Assembly: GCA_036417435.1 (NCBI GenBank) | Contig: CM070899.1 | Coordinates: forward strand, 4,531,001 to 4,595,000 | Length of the DNA stretch: 64,000 bases | Origin: Inia geoffrensis | Taxonomy: Eukaryota; Chordata; Mammalia; Artiodactyla; Iniidae | Reading direction: 5' to 3' | Part shown: one piece after another, positions 12,744 through 25,383 of the stretch | Layout of the letters: every line of letters starts with the position of its first letter | Numbering within the stretch: position 1 is the stretch's first letter | Translations under genes and position numbers: made by a program | The notes under the pieces: model-generated | What the model was told of the DNA's origin: nothing | Database searches by the model: none | Seen by the model: only the letters and a program-made list of their open reading frames with translations

Positions 12744-13194
12744 AGACTGTCATACAGAGTGAAGTAAGTCAGAAAGAGAAAAACAAATACCGTGTTATAA
12801 CACATATATATGGAATCTAAAAAAAAAAAAAATGATACTGCTGAACCTAGTTTCAGGGCAGGAATAAAGAGGTAAGCATAGAGAATAGACTTGATGACAT
12901 GGGTGGCAGGGTGAAGCTGGGGCAAAGTGAGAGTAGCATCGACATATATACGCTACTGAATTTAAAATAGCTGGCTGGTGGGGTGGGAAACAGCAGCATA
13001 GCACAGGGAGATCAGCTCGGTGATTTGGGATGACCTAGTGGGGTGGAACAGGGAGGACGGGAGGGAAGCTTTCGAGGGAGGGGATATGGGGACATGTGTA
13101 TGCGTTATGGCTGATTCACTCTGTTGTGCAACAGAAACTAACATGGTATTGTGAAGCAATAATACTCCAATAAAGATCTATTTTAAAAAAAAAA

Positions 13195-14075
13195 AGTCAA
13201 AGACCTCAACAGATACCTCACCAAAGAAGATATACAGACGGCAAATAAGCATATGAAAAGATGCTCCACATCATACGTCATGAGGGAAACGCAAATTAAA
13301 ACAATGAAATACCACTACACATCTATTAGAATAGATATTTGGCAGTTCCTTACGAAACTAAACATCTTCTTACCATACGATCCAGAAATCACACTCCTTG
13401 GTATTTACCCAAAGGAGCTGAAAACTTATGTCCAGACAGAAACCTCCACATGGATATTTATAGCAGCTTTATTCATAATTGCCCAAACTTGGAAGCAGCC
13501 AAGATATCCTTCAGTAGGTGAATGCATAAACTGTGTTACCTCAGAATAATGGAAGATCATTCTTCACTAAAAAGAAATGAGCTATCAAAGCCATAAAAAG
13601 GTGTGAAGGAACCTTAAACACGTATTACTAAATTTAAAAAGACAATAAGAAATGGCTATGTAGTGTATAATTCCAACACTATTACATTCTGAAAATGGCA
13701 AAACTAGGGGGGCAGTAAATGGAGAGGTTGCCAGGGGTTAAGGGGAGAGAAGGATGAATGGAGCACAGAGGATTTTTAGGGCAGCGAAATATTCTGCATG
13801 ATACTATAATGGTGGATACATGTCATTATACATTTGTCCAAAACCACTGAATTTACAACCAAGAGTGAACTCTGAGGTCAACTATGGACTTTGGGTGAAA
13901 ATGATGTGTCAGTGAATGTTCATCAGTTATAACAAATGTACCCCTCTGGTGCAGGATGTTGATAATGGGGGAGGCTATATGCATGTAGAGCCAGGGGGAT
14001 TATGGGAAATCTCTGTACATTCCTCTCAGTTATGCCATGAACCTAAAACTGCGCTAAAAAAATAAAATACTTTAG
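13195..14075 (+). mobile_element. 3' end of the older L1 (MA/MB-like)
   Basis: Continues the old L1 interrupted at 2944: the target sequence AGTCAAAGAC is followed by CTCAACAGATACCTCACC, the expected ORF2 continuation. The 3' UTR region (13.85-14.07 kb) carries the ATGATGTGTCA and GGTGCAGGATGTTGATAATG segments typical of old mammalian L1M 3' ends, ending in AATAAAATACTT. Confidence 0.8.
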
Positions 14076-14216
14076 AAAAGTAAGCAACATCTAAAAAAAA
14101 AAAAAAAGAACAAAACCAAAAAATTTGCTTTTCATCAATTGCAACATTGACTCATATAAAATTGTCTTTTATGTTTCTTACTCAAAAGTGTAAGAGCTTT
14201 GATCTATTTAATTTTA

Positions 14217-14287
14217 TTGGAACTCAGCATTTCTAAATCATATTAGTTTTATTCCTTATTTAATTGCATACTCTCATAATTGATCCA
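14217..14287 (-). pseudogene. SNORD113/114-like copy, C box damaged
   Basis: The first recognisable copy at the L1-proximal end of the array. The D side reads AACTCAG, so the D box is intact. The C side reads CTCATAATTGATCCA, which breaks the C box by one base. Probably not stably expressed. Confidence 0.6.
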
Positions 14288-14454
14288 TTCAGGGCATTCC
14301 TTGTCTTCATTCATTTACATATTTCATTCTGATTTAGTTAAAATATAATCTATACTCAAGAACCTCAACAGACCAAGAATAAGAACTGACACTTCCTCAG
14401 TTCTGCTATATGATCATTTCCCACAGAGATAATAGGGTAATTTTCTTTTTCTAA

Positions 14455-14526
14455 TAGATCTCACAGCTATAAGGCTTAATCAGAATTTCAGATTCAGACA
14501 CCCCAGGATACTCATCATTGGTTTAG
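14455..14526 (-). pseudogene. SNORD113/114-like copy, C box intact, D box damaged
   Basis: The + strand ends with CTCATCATTGG, an intact C box. The other end reads GATCTCACAG instead of GACCTCAG, so the D box is altered. Spacing of the two ends is normal for the family. Confidence 0.62.
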
Positions 14527-15914
14527 GCTTGGCACTCTTTTTCGTCATTCATTTGCACCTTTATTGATTGACTCATTCAGTGATTCACTAACAATAAAAT
14601 GTCAACACACAAAAATCCCGAAATTAAGAACTCTGATATTGCCAAGATCAATGTATGAATCTCAAAGTCACACACATGGATTAATTAACTTCCTTGCTTC
14701 TTAGAAATTCTGTACTCATGGCAGATCCATGCTTGCTCCTTTTCATTTAATTTGTCCCTATTTTCAACATGATACAATAAATGACCATGAACCCACAATC
14801 TTTACCCCACAATAGGAGCCCTGACAAAATCAACCATCTTCTTACGTGCTCTCATTAAAGAGTCAGTAGCCTAGGTCACTTGAGGAAATTTAAATTAGCT
14901 GTGGCACAAAAATACCGTGGAATAATCATCCACTCTGAAAGGGATGAAAATGTCCTCCAACTTGTTTTCTTTCACAGCCCAACTTAGGTTGAGTAGATGT
15001 CACTTGTGCAGGACTGGATTCACTTAAATACTTCTTTCATGGCACATTTTCACCAATAGTCCATGCTAGACCCTACTTTGTGCATTTATTTATCCATTCA
15101 TTGTTTTATTTATTCATTTACTTTTGTATTCATGAATAATTTGAACATCAATTTATTTTTCCAGAGAAAACACAATATGATCAATCCATCAACAACTCAA
15201 ATTGCAATACAATTAGATACACATGAACCTGACATAATGTGGCAAGAGCCTAGTTTGATTTTTCTTTGCCTTAATATCAGTAAGGAACAATAGGACAAAT
15301 GAGTCACATTGTTTTTTAACACACGTTCCTCTTTGGTCCATGCTTTACCTAGTGGTCCTCAATGGGGGCGATATTGCCCCCAGAGGACATATGCCAATGT
15401 TGAGATATTTTTGGTGGTCACAATGGGAGAGGGGGTCAATACTGGCATCTAGTTAGTAGAAGTCAGTGAAGTTACCAAACATTCTACAATGCACCAGACA
15501 GTGCTCCAACAGCAAAGAATTACCCAGCTCAAAATGCCAATACTGCAAGGTTGAGAAATCCCACTTTACCTTCTTCAAAATAACTGGTTGAAAGATGACT
15601 GTATTTATACATTCACTCATAATATCACCAGTACCCCTGAACATAGAAACTGGGTCAGAAATTTCAATGGTATTAACAGCTGCTCACGTGCTCATTACTC
15701 CCAGACATAACCAATTAGATCATATCTTCTTATTTTCAATAAGCAAACAGCACTGCCCAAATAATGCAGAACAACATTGATTTCCAGGTATTTATCTCTA
15801 TATGCTACTGACTCAAATAGATTCATGTTGGAACTGAGTATTTCAGAAAAATATTAATAATAAAAAATATATTAAACACTCATAATTGGGCCACATATGG
15901 CTTTCCTTGTCTTC

Positions 15915-15966
<52 letters not shown>

Positions 15967-16096
15967 ATATTTATTTGTTCATTAATTCACTTACAGTAAT
16001 ACAATCCAGACCTACGAACCTTAATAGCCTAACAAAATCCTAAATATTATTAACTTCTGCTGTAAGTTCATTTACCATATAGGCATTAACTAGGTC

Positions 16097-16164
16097 TCTG
16101 GCCTCAGAGTTATAGGGTTTCATCAAAATCATTGATTCAGGCACCCCAGATATTCACTGGTCCA
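16097..16164 (-). pseudogene. SNORD113/114-like copy, D box intact, C box lost
   Basis: GGCCTCAGAG gives an intact D box, but the C side reads ATATTCACTGGTCCA, with the TCATCA core deleted although the terminal stem bases GGTCCA remain. Confidence 0.6.
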
Positions 16165-16470
16165 AACTTGGAGCCTTTTCCATTCATGCATACTTTTGTT
16201 TACTGATTCTCTCATTTAGTCACTAATAATAATAAAGTCAATGTGTAAAAATAAAATTAAAAAAACTAAAAACAATGTCCTAGAATGTTACGAAGCTCTA
16301 TCTGTAGGTTTGTTTTCCATAAAACTAAGAGGCTACATCTTTTTTGCAGCAGATCTCAGCATTATACATCAAGATTATCAGCTTACTTGCTTCATGCCAA
16401 TCCCATATTTATACCTTGTCCATGCTTGTCCTTCTTTTATTTAATTTTTCCACATTTTAAAGATGGTAGC

Positions 16471-16945
16471 TGTGGTAGTCAGCCTCCAAGATGGCACCCA
16501 ATGATCCATGACGCCTGGTATTCATAGCCCTGTGCAATCTCCTCCCATATTAAATCATGCCTGGCCTCTATAACCAACAGAATACTTGAGAGAGTGATGG
16601 TGTATGACTTCAGAATTTAGGTTATAAATACATGGAGTTTTCCACCTCCCTTTCTCTTGTATTTATTACTCTTGGGGAAGTCAGCTGTCATGTTGTAAGG
16701 ACACTTAAGCAGTCCTGAGAAGAGGCCCACGTAGGAAGAAATTGTGGTCTCCTGCCAACAACCAGCACCAACTTTCTAGCCACGTAAGTGAGCCATGGAG
16801 GCAGATCCTCCAGCCCAAGCTTTCATATATCTACAATTCTACCTGACATCTTGACTACAACCTCCCAAAAGACCCTAAGCCAAAGCTGCCCACTAATCCT
16901 CTCCTGGATTCCTGCCCCATAGCAACTGTGATAGGTAACATATAA
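16471..16945 (+). mobile_element. MLT1-like LTR (ERVL-MaLR)
   Basis: About 475 bp starting TGTGGTAGTCAGCCTCC and containing segments I recognise from MaLR MLT1 LTRs: AAGATGGCACCCAATGATCC, GGGGAAGTCAGCTGTCATG, GTAAGGACACTTAAGCAG and CTGCCAACAACCAGCACCAAC. No internal region is attached, so it is a solitary LTR relic inserted between array units. Confidence 0.75.
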
Positions 16946-16964
16946 ACAAGATTTCTTGTTTCTA

Positions 16965-17036
16965 ATAAATCTCAAAGTTACGGAGCTTAATCAAAATCTT
17001 TGATTGATGCATCTCAGAATACTCATCATTGGTCTA
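16965..17036 (-). pseudogene. SNORD113/114-like copy, C box intact
   Basis: CTCATCATTGGTCTA preserves the C box and most of the stem. The D side reads AATCTCAAAG, one change from TCAG. Borderline functional by sequence. Confidence 0.6.
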
Positions 17037-17509
17037 TATTGGGCATCTTTTTCTTCCTTTTTTATGCATTGTTTATTCCTTTATTCATTGATTCACTAAT
17101 AATAATATAATCAATTCTCATGAATGAAAAAGCCCAAGAACAACATCCTTGAATATCACTAATAACTGTCTATATGCCTACTTCCCACAGTGCTAACAGA
17201 CATTTTTTGCAATATATATATGTGCTTTTTGCACATATAAATTAATCAGCATCCTTGCTTCATATCAGTCCCATTGGTCCATGCTTGGCCCTTTTCATTT
17301 AAAGATGATGCAGTGAATAACTAAGGGACCCATAATCTCACTCCACAACTAGAACAATTTTTTCCATCTTCTTATGTGCTCCTCCCTCAAAAAATTAATA
17401 GCTTAAATCTTTATCAATGGAGCCATACTTAAATGAATTGCACTACAAAAATAAAACACAATGTGAAGCAGCCCTGAAAGTGAAGGAAACACCTGCATCT
17501 TTTTTATTG

Positions 17510-17940
17510 GACTTTAAGAGTACTAAATCAGGGCTTCCCTGTGGCACAGTGCTTAAGAATCCATCTGCCAATGCAGCGGACACGGGTTCGAGCCCTGGTC
17601 CCGGAAGATCCCACATGCCGCGGAGCAACTAAGCCTGTGCGCCACACCTACTGAGCCTTTGGTCTAGACGTCGCAAGCCACAACTTCTGAGCCCACGTGC
17701 CTAGAGTCCGTGCTCTGCAACGAGCCCGTGCTCCACAACAAGAGAAGCCACCGCAATGAGAAGCCTGCGCACCGCAACGAAGAGTAGCCCCTGCTCACCG
17801 CAGCTAGAGAAAGCCCGCGCGCAGCAACAAAGACCCAACGCAGCCAAAAATAAATAAATAAATAAATTTATTTTTTAAAAAGAGTACTAAATCAGATTAC
17901 TCAATCATAAATCCCAGTTCTGGTCTATGTTGGTGCTATT
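17510..17940 (-). pseudogene. SNORD113/114-like copy split by a SINE
   Basis: TTGGACTTTAAGAGTACTAAATCA on one side and ATTACTCAATCATAAATCCCAG then TTCTGGTCTATG on the other reconstitute the family outline once the SINE (17531-17879) is removed. AAGAGTACTAAATCA is duplicated at 17516-17530 and 17880-17894. Confidence 0.65.
17531..17879 (+). mobile_element. CHR-type SINE, long form, inside a snoRNA-like copy
   Basis: Starts GGGCTTCCCTGTGGCACAG and ends in an AAATA-rich tail. The 15-bp duplication AAGAGTACTAAATCA on both sides proves insertion. It breaks one snoRNA unit of the array. Confidence 0.95.
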
Positions 17941-19306
17941 AGGTTTTATTTATTAATATACCCAATTATTACTTTGAAAACTTTAAGCAACACCCATAAA
18001 CCGACCGCCCAACCCAAGAACATAAACTCTATTACTTACATCACTCTCTTCTGTCCTTACCCACCAAATTTGTAAAAGCCAAGATCTTTAGCATTAGATA
18101 ATGATTAAATCATCTGTAGTACGTTCACTTGGTGAAAACACAGACTTTCCAAAAAAAGAAAGAGCCTATAGTTAGATTTTCTTTAATGGAAGTTAGTTTT
18201 TCAGTATTTGATTAATTATACACTTGGGTCATTTAATAATCTCATCATTGCCCAAGAATGGCACTCCTTATTTGTTGATTCATTTAATTTTTATTTTTAA
18301 ATAATACAATGAATACCAATATGAGAATAAGAAAATTTATCTATCATAAATTGTGTCTACATACTCCCTATTCATAAATTTAACAGCTTGGTGATTGCTT
18401 TTAATGGATCTCACTTGTGCAAAACTGGATAAATGTAAATCTCTGTTTTGTGGTATATTCTCACCAATTCACACAGTTTTTTCTGATTTATATATCTAGT
18501 GATTCATTTATTGATTCGTGTATATAATTAGGCATGAAATAAATTATTTACCCATTTTTCTAAAGAATTCCTCCATGTGAATTTCTATATCAGTCCCAAT
18601 GGTCCATGCTTGACCACTTTTAGCCAAAGTGGGGAGAAACCCAGAATTCTCGCTCTTTATCTGGACAACATTTGGGTATTAACCGGAGTAATCATTACCT
18701 CTGGTTCATAACACATGTTCCTCACTGGCCCTTCCTTGGCGTTCTTTTGAATAACTAATCTATATATAAAATACATTCCTTCATTCTCTTATAACAACAT
18801 ATCAATATCAATGAAAAGCAAGGCACTGCATAAGAGCACTGAGTATCCTGCTTAGTGCTCCATGGCCATAACTGACTAAATCCTCTTGATTTTTTAAAAA
18901 ATAAGACTCAGCGAATAGAGTTAGATTAATCCTAACTCTGATCATATGACACAGTCTCGGTATTGGTTCATGTTTGGCCCTCTCTCAATAAGACAATTAT
19001 TTAAGCAACTCTTTATGTAAACATTTTTTTTTTCTCCTTTTCTAATTAAAACAACCAAACCAGCAATGAAAGCAGCAACCTGGACTCTGAGGTATCTCTG
19101 TCTATACTGTCCCTACGGAAGGGTTCACAGCTTTGATCTCTTCATCTCTGGAACCCCGTGTTTCAAACAGGCACTAATAATAATCTTTATTACATAATTT
19201 CATAATTGGTCTCTGTGTGACCCTCCTTATCTTCATTCATTTACATATTTCTTTATCCATTCATGAGTTCATTTCCCAGGGAGTTTACTTTCTGCCTTTT
19301 ACTCAA

Positions 19307-19388
19307 TAGACCACAGATTTTGCGACAGGAATTAATTACAATTTTTGATTCAGACCTAACCCCCGCTCTAGGAGTCATCATTGGTCCA
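19307..19388 (-). pseudogene. SNORD113/114-like copy, C box and 5' stem intact
   Basis: AGTCATCATTGGTCCA gives a perfect C box and stem. The D side reads TAGACCACAG, a one-base change in the D box. The body is about 10 bp longer than usual. Confidence 0.65.
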
Positions 19389-21057
19389 AGCTCAGCACTC
19401 TTTTTCTTCAATCCTTTATCCCTTTGTTTATTGATTCATTCACTAGTCCAATAATAACACAATCACTACATATAAATTACAGAATCTTGAGAATAAGATC
19501 CTTGAACGTTACTATGATCTATCTATACGCTCATTTCCTATAGAGCCAATAACACTAGATCTCTTTGCAATGACCCTCAATGTAGGGCATATGTGCTTCC
19601 TCTCACTGAGATCTTTTGAAGAGAAAAATGTTGATATCAACTGGCATGTAAATACAAAAGAGAGCAGCAAACATCTCTGAAAATGTGTGAAACACTTCCA
19701 TCTTTTTGTGGGACTCATCAGTTGTGCAGAAGTGAATTAAACATCATTATCTACGGTTCATAAGCTATTCTTGTCATTGGTAATGTACGGCCTTCTTTAA
19801 TTTTATACTTTTATCTAGCCATGTATTTTTTTTAATATTTCAGTGGGCACAAATGAACAAATTCCCCTAACCAAGAACATAAACTTTGAATGTTACCCAC
19901 CTTGGTATGTATGCTCCTTAAACAGAGAGGTATCAACTGAATGCTTCTCCATTAGATATGATTAAATCAGTTACGGTGTGTTGATTCTGAGGTGAAAAGC
20001 AGGCTTTAATGAAAAATCATGAATTTAGGTATGTTTAGGGGATGCTAACTGTAGAGTTCTAGATTAGACCTAAAACTTGTTTCATTTCTTTGACCCAAGA
20101 ATATCACTATTTTTTATTTACTCAGTTATTTAATTTTCATTTTAAGCAACATAATGAACACCACTGAATCCACAATCTAACCCACAAGTCAGAACTTGAA
20201 CTCAGATTTCCTTTTTAATGAATCTTTCTTGTGCAAATTGGACAAGTTTTAATCCTTGTTTTTCATGGCCCAAGCTTGACTCCTCTTTATGTATTCATTC
20301 ACTCACTCACTCATTCATTCATTCATTTAATTACTCATGGAGTAAGTTCACCAGCTGCTCATTATATAAAGAAAACAGAAAATGCTAAATTGGGCAGCAA
20401 CCCAGAAACAAAATACTATTATGTGCATCTGTCTATGTGCACATTATGCAAAATAGGAAAAGCCTAGAGTTTTTTTTAAAGTATGGAAATCAACTGTGTA
20501 AAACAGGATAATCACTATGCTTATTTCATAATAGAGCTCCTCATTGGTGTGCGATTTGCATCTTTTAAGTAAAATATGAATCCATTCATTCACTAACAGC
20601 AATATATAATTATAATATGTCACTATTATAATTATAACCCACCGGACAAAAACTTCCCGATAATATTAACATGTGATCATATACTCACAGTCAACCATCT
20701 TAAATTAATCATAACTCTCGTTATAGGACTTATTCTCATCCCTGGTCCATGATTTTTTTTTCGATTAGATATTTAATTATTTGTGCAAACATTTTGCCCT
20801 TTTCTTAACAAAATAAACGATCAGTAACCCACCATCAATCCATAATAACAACATTCAATCTTGGGCAGACTTGTCTATTTGCTCCCTGATGAAAGAGGTA
20901 AAACCTTGATATATTTATTTTCCTAGACCTCAGTGCTTCAGAAATATTTGAAAACATACTCTCATAATTGAACAGTGTATGGCTTTCCTTGCCTTTCTTC
21001 ATTCCTTCATGTCTTTCTTTACTCATGCATTGTTTCATTTATAATAAAAAATAGCCA

Positions 21058-21200
21058 TAGGGAAGGTGGGAGGGAGATGCAAGAGGGAGGAGAAATGGGG
21101 ATATATGTATATGTATAGCTGATGCACTTTGTTATACAGGAGAAACTAACACACCATTGCAACGCAATTATACTCCAAAAGAGATGTTAAAAAAAAAAAA
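21058..21200 (+). mobile_element. L1 3' end fragment
   Basis: Short 5'-truncated L1: the G/A-rich 3' UTR end, then CTTTGTTATACAGGAGAAAC, the ACACCATTGCAA segment and a poly-A run. Inserted in the spacer between two snoRNA-like units. Confidence 0.85.
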
Positions 21201-21304
21201 TCCATACCCAAGGAACACGTAGCCCAAGAACAGGATCCTGAATATTCCTTTCTTATGCCACAAGCACACTTACCATAGAGTGAATAACTAGATCTCTTTT
21301 GATA

Positions 21305-21375
21305 ACGGCCTCAGAGCTATAGAGTTTAATCAGAATCCTTAATTCCGACACCCCAAGACACTCATCATGGATCCA
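21305..21375 (-). ncRNA. SNORD113/114-like box C/D snoRNA, both boxes intact
   Basis: On the - strand the C box ATGATGA follows GGATCC, and the D box CTGA precedes GGCCG. Distance between boxes is normal for the family. The terminal stem has a mismatch (GGATCC against GGCCG), which could weaken processing. It is one of the few copies in the array with both core boxes preserved. Confidence 0.62.
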
Positions 21376-22933
21376 GACTTTGCATTTTTTGTCTTCTTCA
21401 TTCATATCTTCCTTTCTGGATCATTTTTACACGCATAAATTATAATGCAATCAATATCCATGAATTATAAATGCCAAGAACAGGATGAGTGATTGTTACT
21501 AAGGAAGGTCTGTTCACACTTGTCCCACAGAACTAATACATTTAATGTCTTCTTTCAATGCACCTCTGTGTTGCATGTATGGATTGATCAACAGCTGTGC
21601 TTCACAGCAATGCCATATTGACAAAAGGTTTTTGCTTGTCTCCTTACCTAATTTGTCCACATTGTAAAGATGATAGAATAAAAACTGAACCACCATCTTC
21701 CCTCACAACTAAAACAATGTAATTTTCTTCCTATGTTCTCCATCCTCAACAGGTAAATGACCTTGATCTTCATCAAGGAATGGATTTCTAAATATATTTG
21801 GGGGTCAAACTAAAATGGAATATTATGTGGCCCTAAAAATGATTAATCATGAACCTTGGTTCATAACATTCCCATTCTTGGTTGATGTTTGGTGTTCTTT
21901 AATTTTATTTATATATGTAAAACCAATTTTTTAAAAATAACTCCTTAAAAATCCATGAACAAACTCCCCAAATTAAGAACATGAACTTTAACGGTTATTT
22001 ATATTGGTCTCTGTGCTCTTTATTGACAAAGGCAACAGCTAAAATATTCGCCATTAGAAAATGATAGAGTTGGCTGTGGTATGTTCATTCAGTAAAGGAA
22101 AAAGCCAACTCTAAATAGTCTATATTAGATGTTTTTTAATGGATGTGAGCTCTGCACTGCCAAATTAATCATAAACTTGGATCATATCACATTCTCATTA
22201 TTGGTGTAGAAGCTGCAATCCTTTTTAATTTATCAACTTATTCTATTTTTAATTTTAAGCTAGGTAGTAACAAGCATCATTGAATCCAACACCTAACTCA
22301 AGAATAAGGCTTTTAAACATTACGGTGCATGGCTGTATACTCCCTGCTCTTAGTTAATAGCCTACTAATTATTTTCATGAACTTTGTGCAGAATTGGATA
22401 CATTTTAAATCTAGCATCATGGCACATTCTCACAAATAATCCTAGCTTTATCTTACTTTATGACTTTACAAATCCTTTCATTTATTTATTTAATTTTCAA
22501 TGGAATAATCTGACCAGGATTAGTCATTAACCTTACTTCACATCACATGCTCCATATTTGTTCATAGTCTGCCCTTTTTTAAATAATCATTTGAGATACA
22601 ATCATATTAATTCAATAACTTATAACCATAAATAGTTACCTGAGAATCTATACTTGAACACCAAAAATGCTAACAATTGCCCACAGGCTGATTACCCACA
22701 GAAATACATGACTAGGCCATCCTCCCACCAGCCCAGAATGCCAATATGGACACTCCTGTGTAACCTGTTTTGTCTTCATTCACTTACACATTTATTCATT
22801 TATTCATTCATGCACTCACTGATTCATTTACATCAATACACACCATAACCAGGAACCACTAAGACCTAAGAACAGATCCCCAACTGACTCTGAACTCTAT
22901 TCCCCTAGAGGGAAAAACTAAGTCTTTTTCTAA

Positions 22934-23002
22934 TGGACCTCAGAGTTAGGGTTTAATCAAAATTCTTGATTCATATACCCCAGAACTCTCATCATTGATC
23001 CA
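22934..23002 (-). ncRNA. SNORD113/114-like box C/D snoRNA, best copy in the array
   Basis: The + strand runs from TGGACCTCAG to TCATCATTGATCCA. On the - strand this gives a terminal stem TGGATC/GGTCCA (one G-U pair), a C box ATGATGA and a D box CTGA in 69 nt. Box C/D snoRNAs of this imprinted family are intron-processed, accumulate in nucleoli and have no known rRNA target. Whether this copy is expressed cannot be told from sequence. Confidence 0.72.
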
Positions 23003-23507
23003 AGCTCTTGTTTATGGATTGTTTGTGCATTCATTATTTACTGATTATTTCATTCATGGTTCCATTGATTTAAAAAAATAATAATAATTCCCGTGAATCA
23101 CAAAAACCCAAGAGCAAGATCTTTGAATATTGCAGAGAGCGGCTTATAACTATTTATTCCCCACAGAACTAGCAAATGACATCTATTTTTAATTGGCTCT
23201 CAGTGTTTCACATATAGATTAATCAATAACCTTGCTTCATGCCCATCCCATGTGTATTACTACTCCCTGCTTGCTCATCTTTCATTTAATTTCTTCATAT
23301 TTTAAATGTACTACAATGAACCTACTATCTTACCCCACAACTAGAGCACTGACAATACTTTCTATCTTTCTAGGTGCCCCCTCCTCCATGATTTAACAAC
23401 CTAGACTGTTATCAGCTGAAAAATATTCTTAAAATGTTGTGCAAAAATAAAATGGAATATTAAGCGACTGTGAAAATGAATGCAAAACCCTCCAACTTTG
23501 CTTTTAA

Positions 23508-23578
23508 CGGATCTCAGTTTCACTATAATGGATCAGTCTTAACCCATGGTTCATTACACTTTCTCAGCAATGGTCCAT
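23508..23578 (-). pseudogene. SNORD113/114-like copy, near-intact
   Basis: GGATCTCAG keeps the D box. The C side reads TCAGCAATGGTCCA, so the C box is TGCTGA instead of TGATGA, a single change at a core position. The terminal stem is good. Confidence 0.62.
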
Positions 23579-24476
23579 ATGTGACATCTTTTGACTTTAT
23601 GTCTGCAGTAGCCACTCATTCCTTTGAAACTATTCCATGGACCACATGAACTACCTTCAAACCAAGAACACAAACTTTTTTACTTACATGAGTCCCTTTG
23701 CTTTTTGTCCACAGAAGTGACAGCCGAGTTCTTCATCATTGGTCATGAATAAATCAGACTGGGGTATATTGAATCTGTGCAGCAAAAAACAGATTTTAGA
23801 AAATTGAAGAGGCGGTGTAGATTTTTTTTAAGAGACCTTAGTCTTACTGTAACAGATTTATCATAAAACCCTGTTTTCATCACACTCAATTAGCCCAAGA
23901 ATGACCCTCTTTTTATTTATTTTTTAATTATTAATGTACATAATATGATGACAACTGCTAAATTTACATCCTAGTAGAATAATTAAGAACTATGCCTGTT
24001 CCAAATTCTATTAAACCTTACTCACATAGGTAAGAGCCCATATTACCTTCTTTATAGGTCTTCCTTGATTAGAATGAGGTGAATTTACATCATTGTTTCT
24101 TGATATGTTCTCACCATGTTTGACCCTACTTTATGACTTTATTCATGTATTTGTTTATTTTTATTTATTTACTCATGGAATAACTTGTTCATTTTTTCAA
24201 AGCAAATGCAAAATGATCTAAAATACTATTATAGGTAACTATCTCTATGGCTCTTTACCCAAAGTGGGCATAGCTCAGTCCCCTTTTATTTATATGCATG
24301 GCAGAAGAGTACAGTGAGATTAATAAACCATTTTTAATGACACAATATCCTCACTGGGCCATGTTTGCCCTCTTTTAAAGAATCTCTTCCTTCATTCACT
24401 AACAATAATATCACTTACATACCCCAGGTAAGGATCCTAAATAACACTAACATCTGCCCATAAACTCAATACCCAT

Positions 24477-24778
24477 GGACTTCCCCGGTGGCGCAGTGGT
24501 TAAGAATCCGCCTGCCAATGCAGGGGACACAGGTTCGAGCCCTGGTCCGGGAAGATCCCACATGCTGCAGAGCAACTAAGCCCTTGCACCACAAATACTG
24601 AGCTCACGTGCCACAACTACTGAAGCTTGCGCACCTAGAGCCCGTGCTCCACAACAAGAGAAGCCAACGCAATGAGAAGCCCACGCACTGCAACGAAGAG
24701 TAGCCCCGCTCGCCACAACTAGAGAAAGCCGGCGCACAGCAATGAAGACCCAATGCAGTCATAAATAAATAAATGTAT
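24477..24778 (+). mobile_element. CHR-type SINE, long form
   Basis: Begins GACTTCCCCGGTGGCGCAG and ends ATAAATAAATG. Flanking ACTCAATACCCA and ATTCAATATCCA look like a decayed target-site duplication. Lies in the spacer between array units. Confidence 0.93.
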
Positions 24779-25312
24779 AAAAATTCAATATCCACAGAAT
24801 AACAACTAGATGTGTTTTTCAAAAATGATACTGGTTGAGACAAACTGATTTAATCATAACTCCTCTCATGTCATGAATTCTTAATATTGGCCCATGCTTG
24901 ATCTTCTTTAATTAAATAGTTCTGTAATCGATTATTACGTTTCCCTTTTTCCCCCTTTCTTACTAACATTAACAACCGCCAACCCAGAAACAACACTGAC
25001 TCTTACATAGAGTTGCCCATAGGTTCCTGATCAACATGTTAAATGCCCTGGAACCTTCATTCATTAGAACTCAACTCCTCACAAATGTTTTAAGAGTAAT
25101 CTGTATTTCATTAGATACTCTCATTGTTGGTGGTTATCTTGCCCTCTTTGCCTTCATTAAATAATACATTTATTTATTTACTCATTACTGAGTCACTAAT
25201 AAAAGGATCTATACCTAAGACCTATCAAAGCTAAGAGCAAGATGCCTGTATTCCTAACTTCGGTTACAAGTTCATGTCCCACCACGGCAGGAAATTAGGT
25301 TTGTTTTTAAAA

Positions 25313-25383
25313 TGGACCTCAGAATTATGGGGTTTAATCAAAATCCTCGGTTTGGACACCTCAGAGTACTCATCAGTGATCTA
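25313..25383 (-). ncRNA. SNORD113/114-like box C/D snoRNA, near-canonical
   Basis: TGGACCTCAG provides a perfect D box and stem. The other end, CTCATCAGTGATCTA, gives C box CTGATGA (first base changed, core UGAUGA intact). Stem TAGATC/GGTCCA has imperfect pairing. A plausible expressed member, less good than the copy at 22934. Confidence 0.62.

Larger units (their letters stand above)
8247..13194 (+). mobile_element. L1 retrotransposon, copy B, starts inside ORF1
   Basis: Starts within ORF1 at the segment equivalent to about 3450 of copy A and continues through ORF2 to a 3' UTR and a poly-A run at 13185-13194. A SINE interrupts ORF1 at 8344-8554. The 3' UTR (12.8-13.19 kb) differs from that of copy A, so the two bodies belong to different L1 subfamilies or ages. 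The tail abuts AGTCAAAGAC, the same decamer that precedes copy A. Confidence 0.88.

Noticed and set aside
17531..17620. tRNA gene in SINE heads
   Set aside because: The A/B-box-like words belong to tRNA-derived SINE heads with poly-A tails and target-site duplications; no cloverleaf is preserved.
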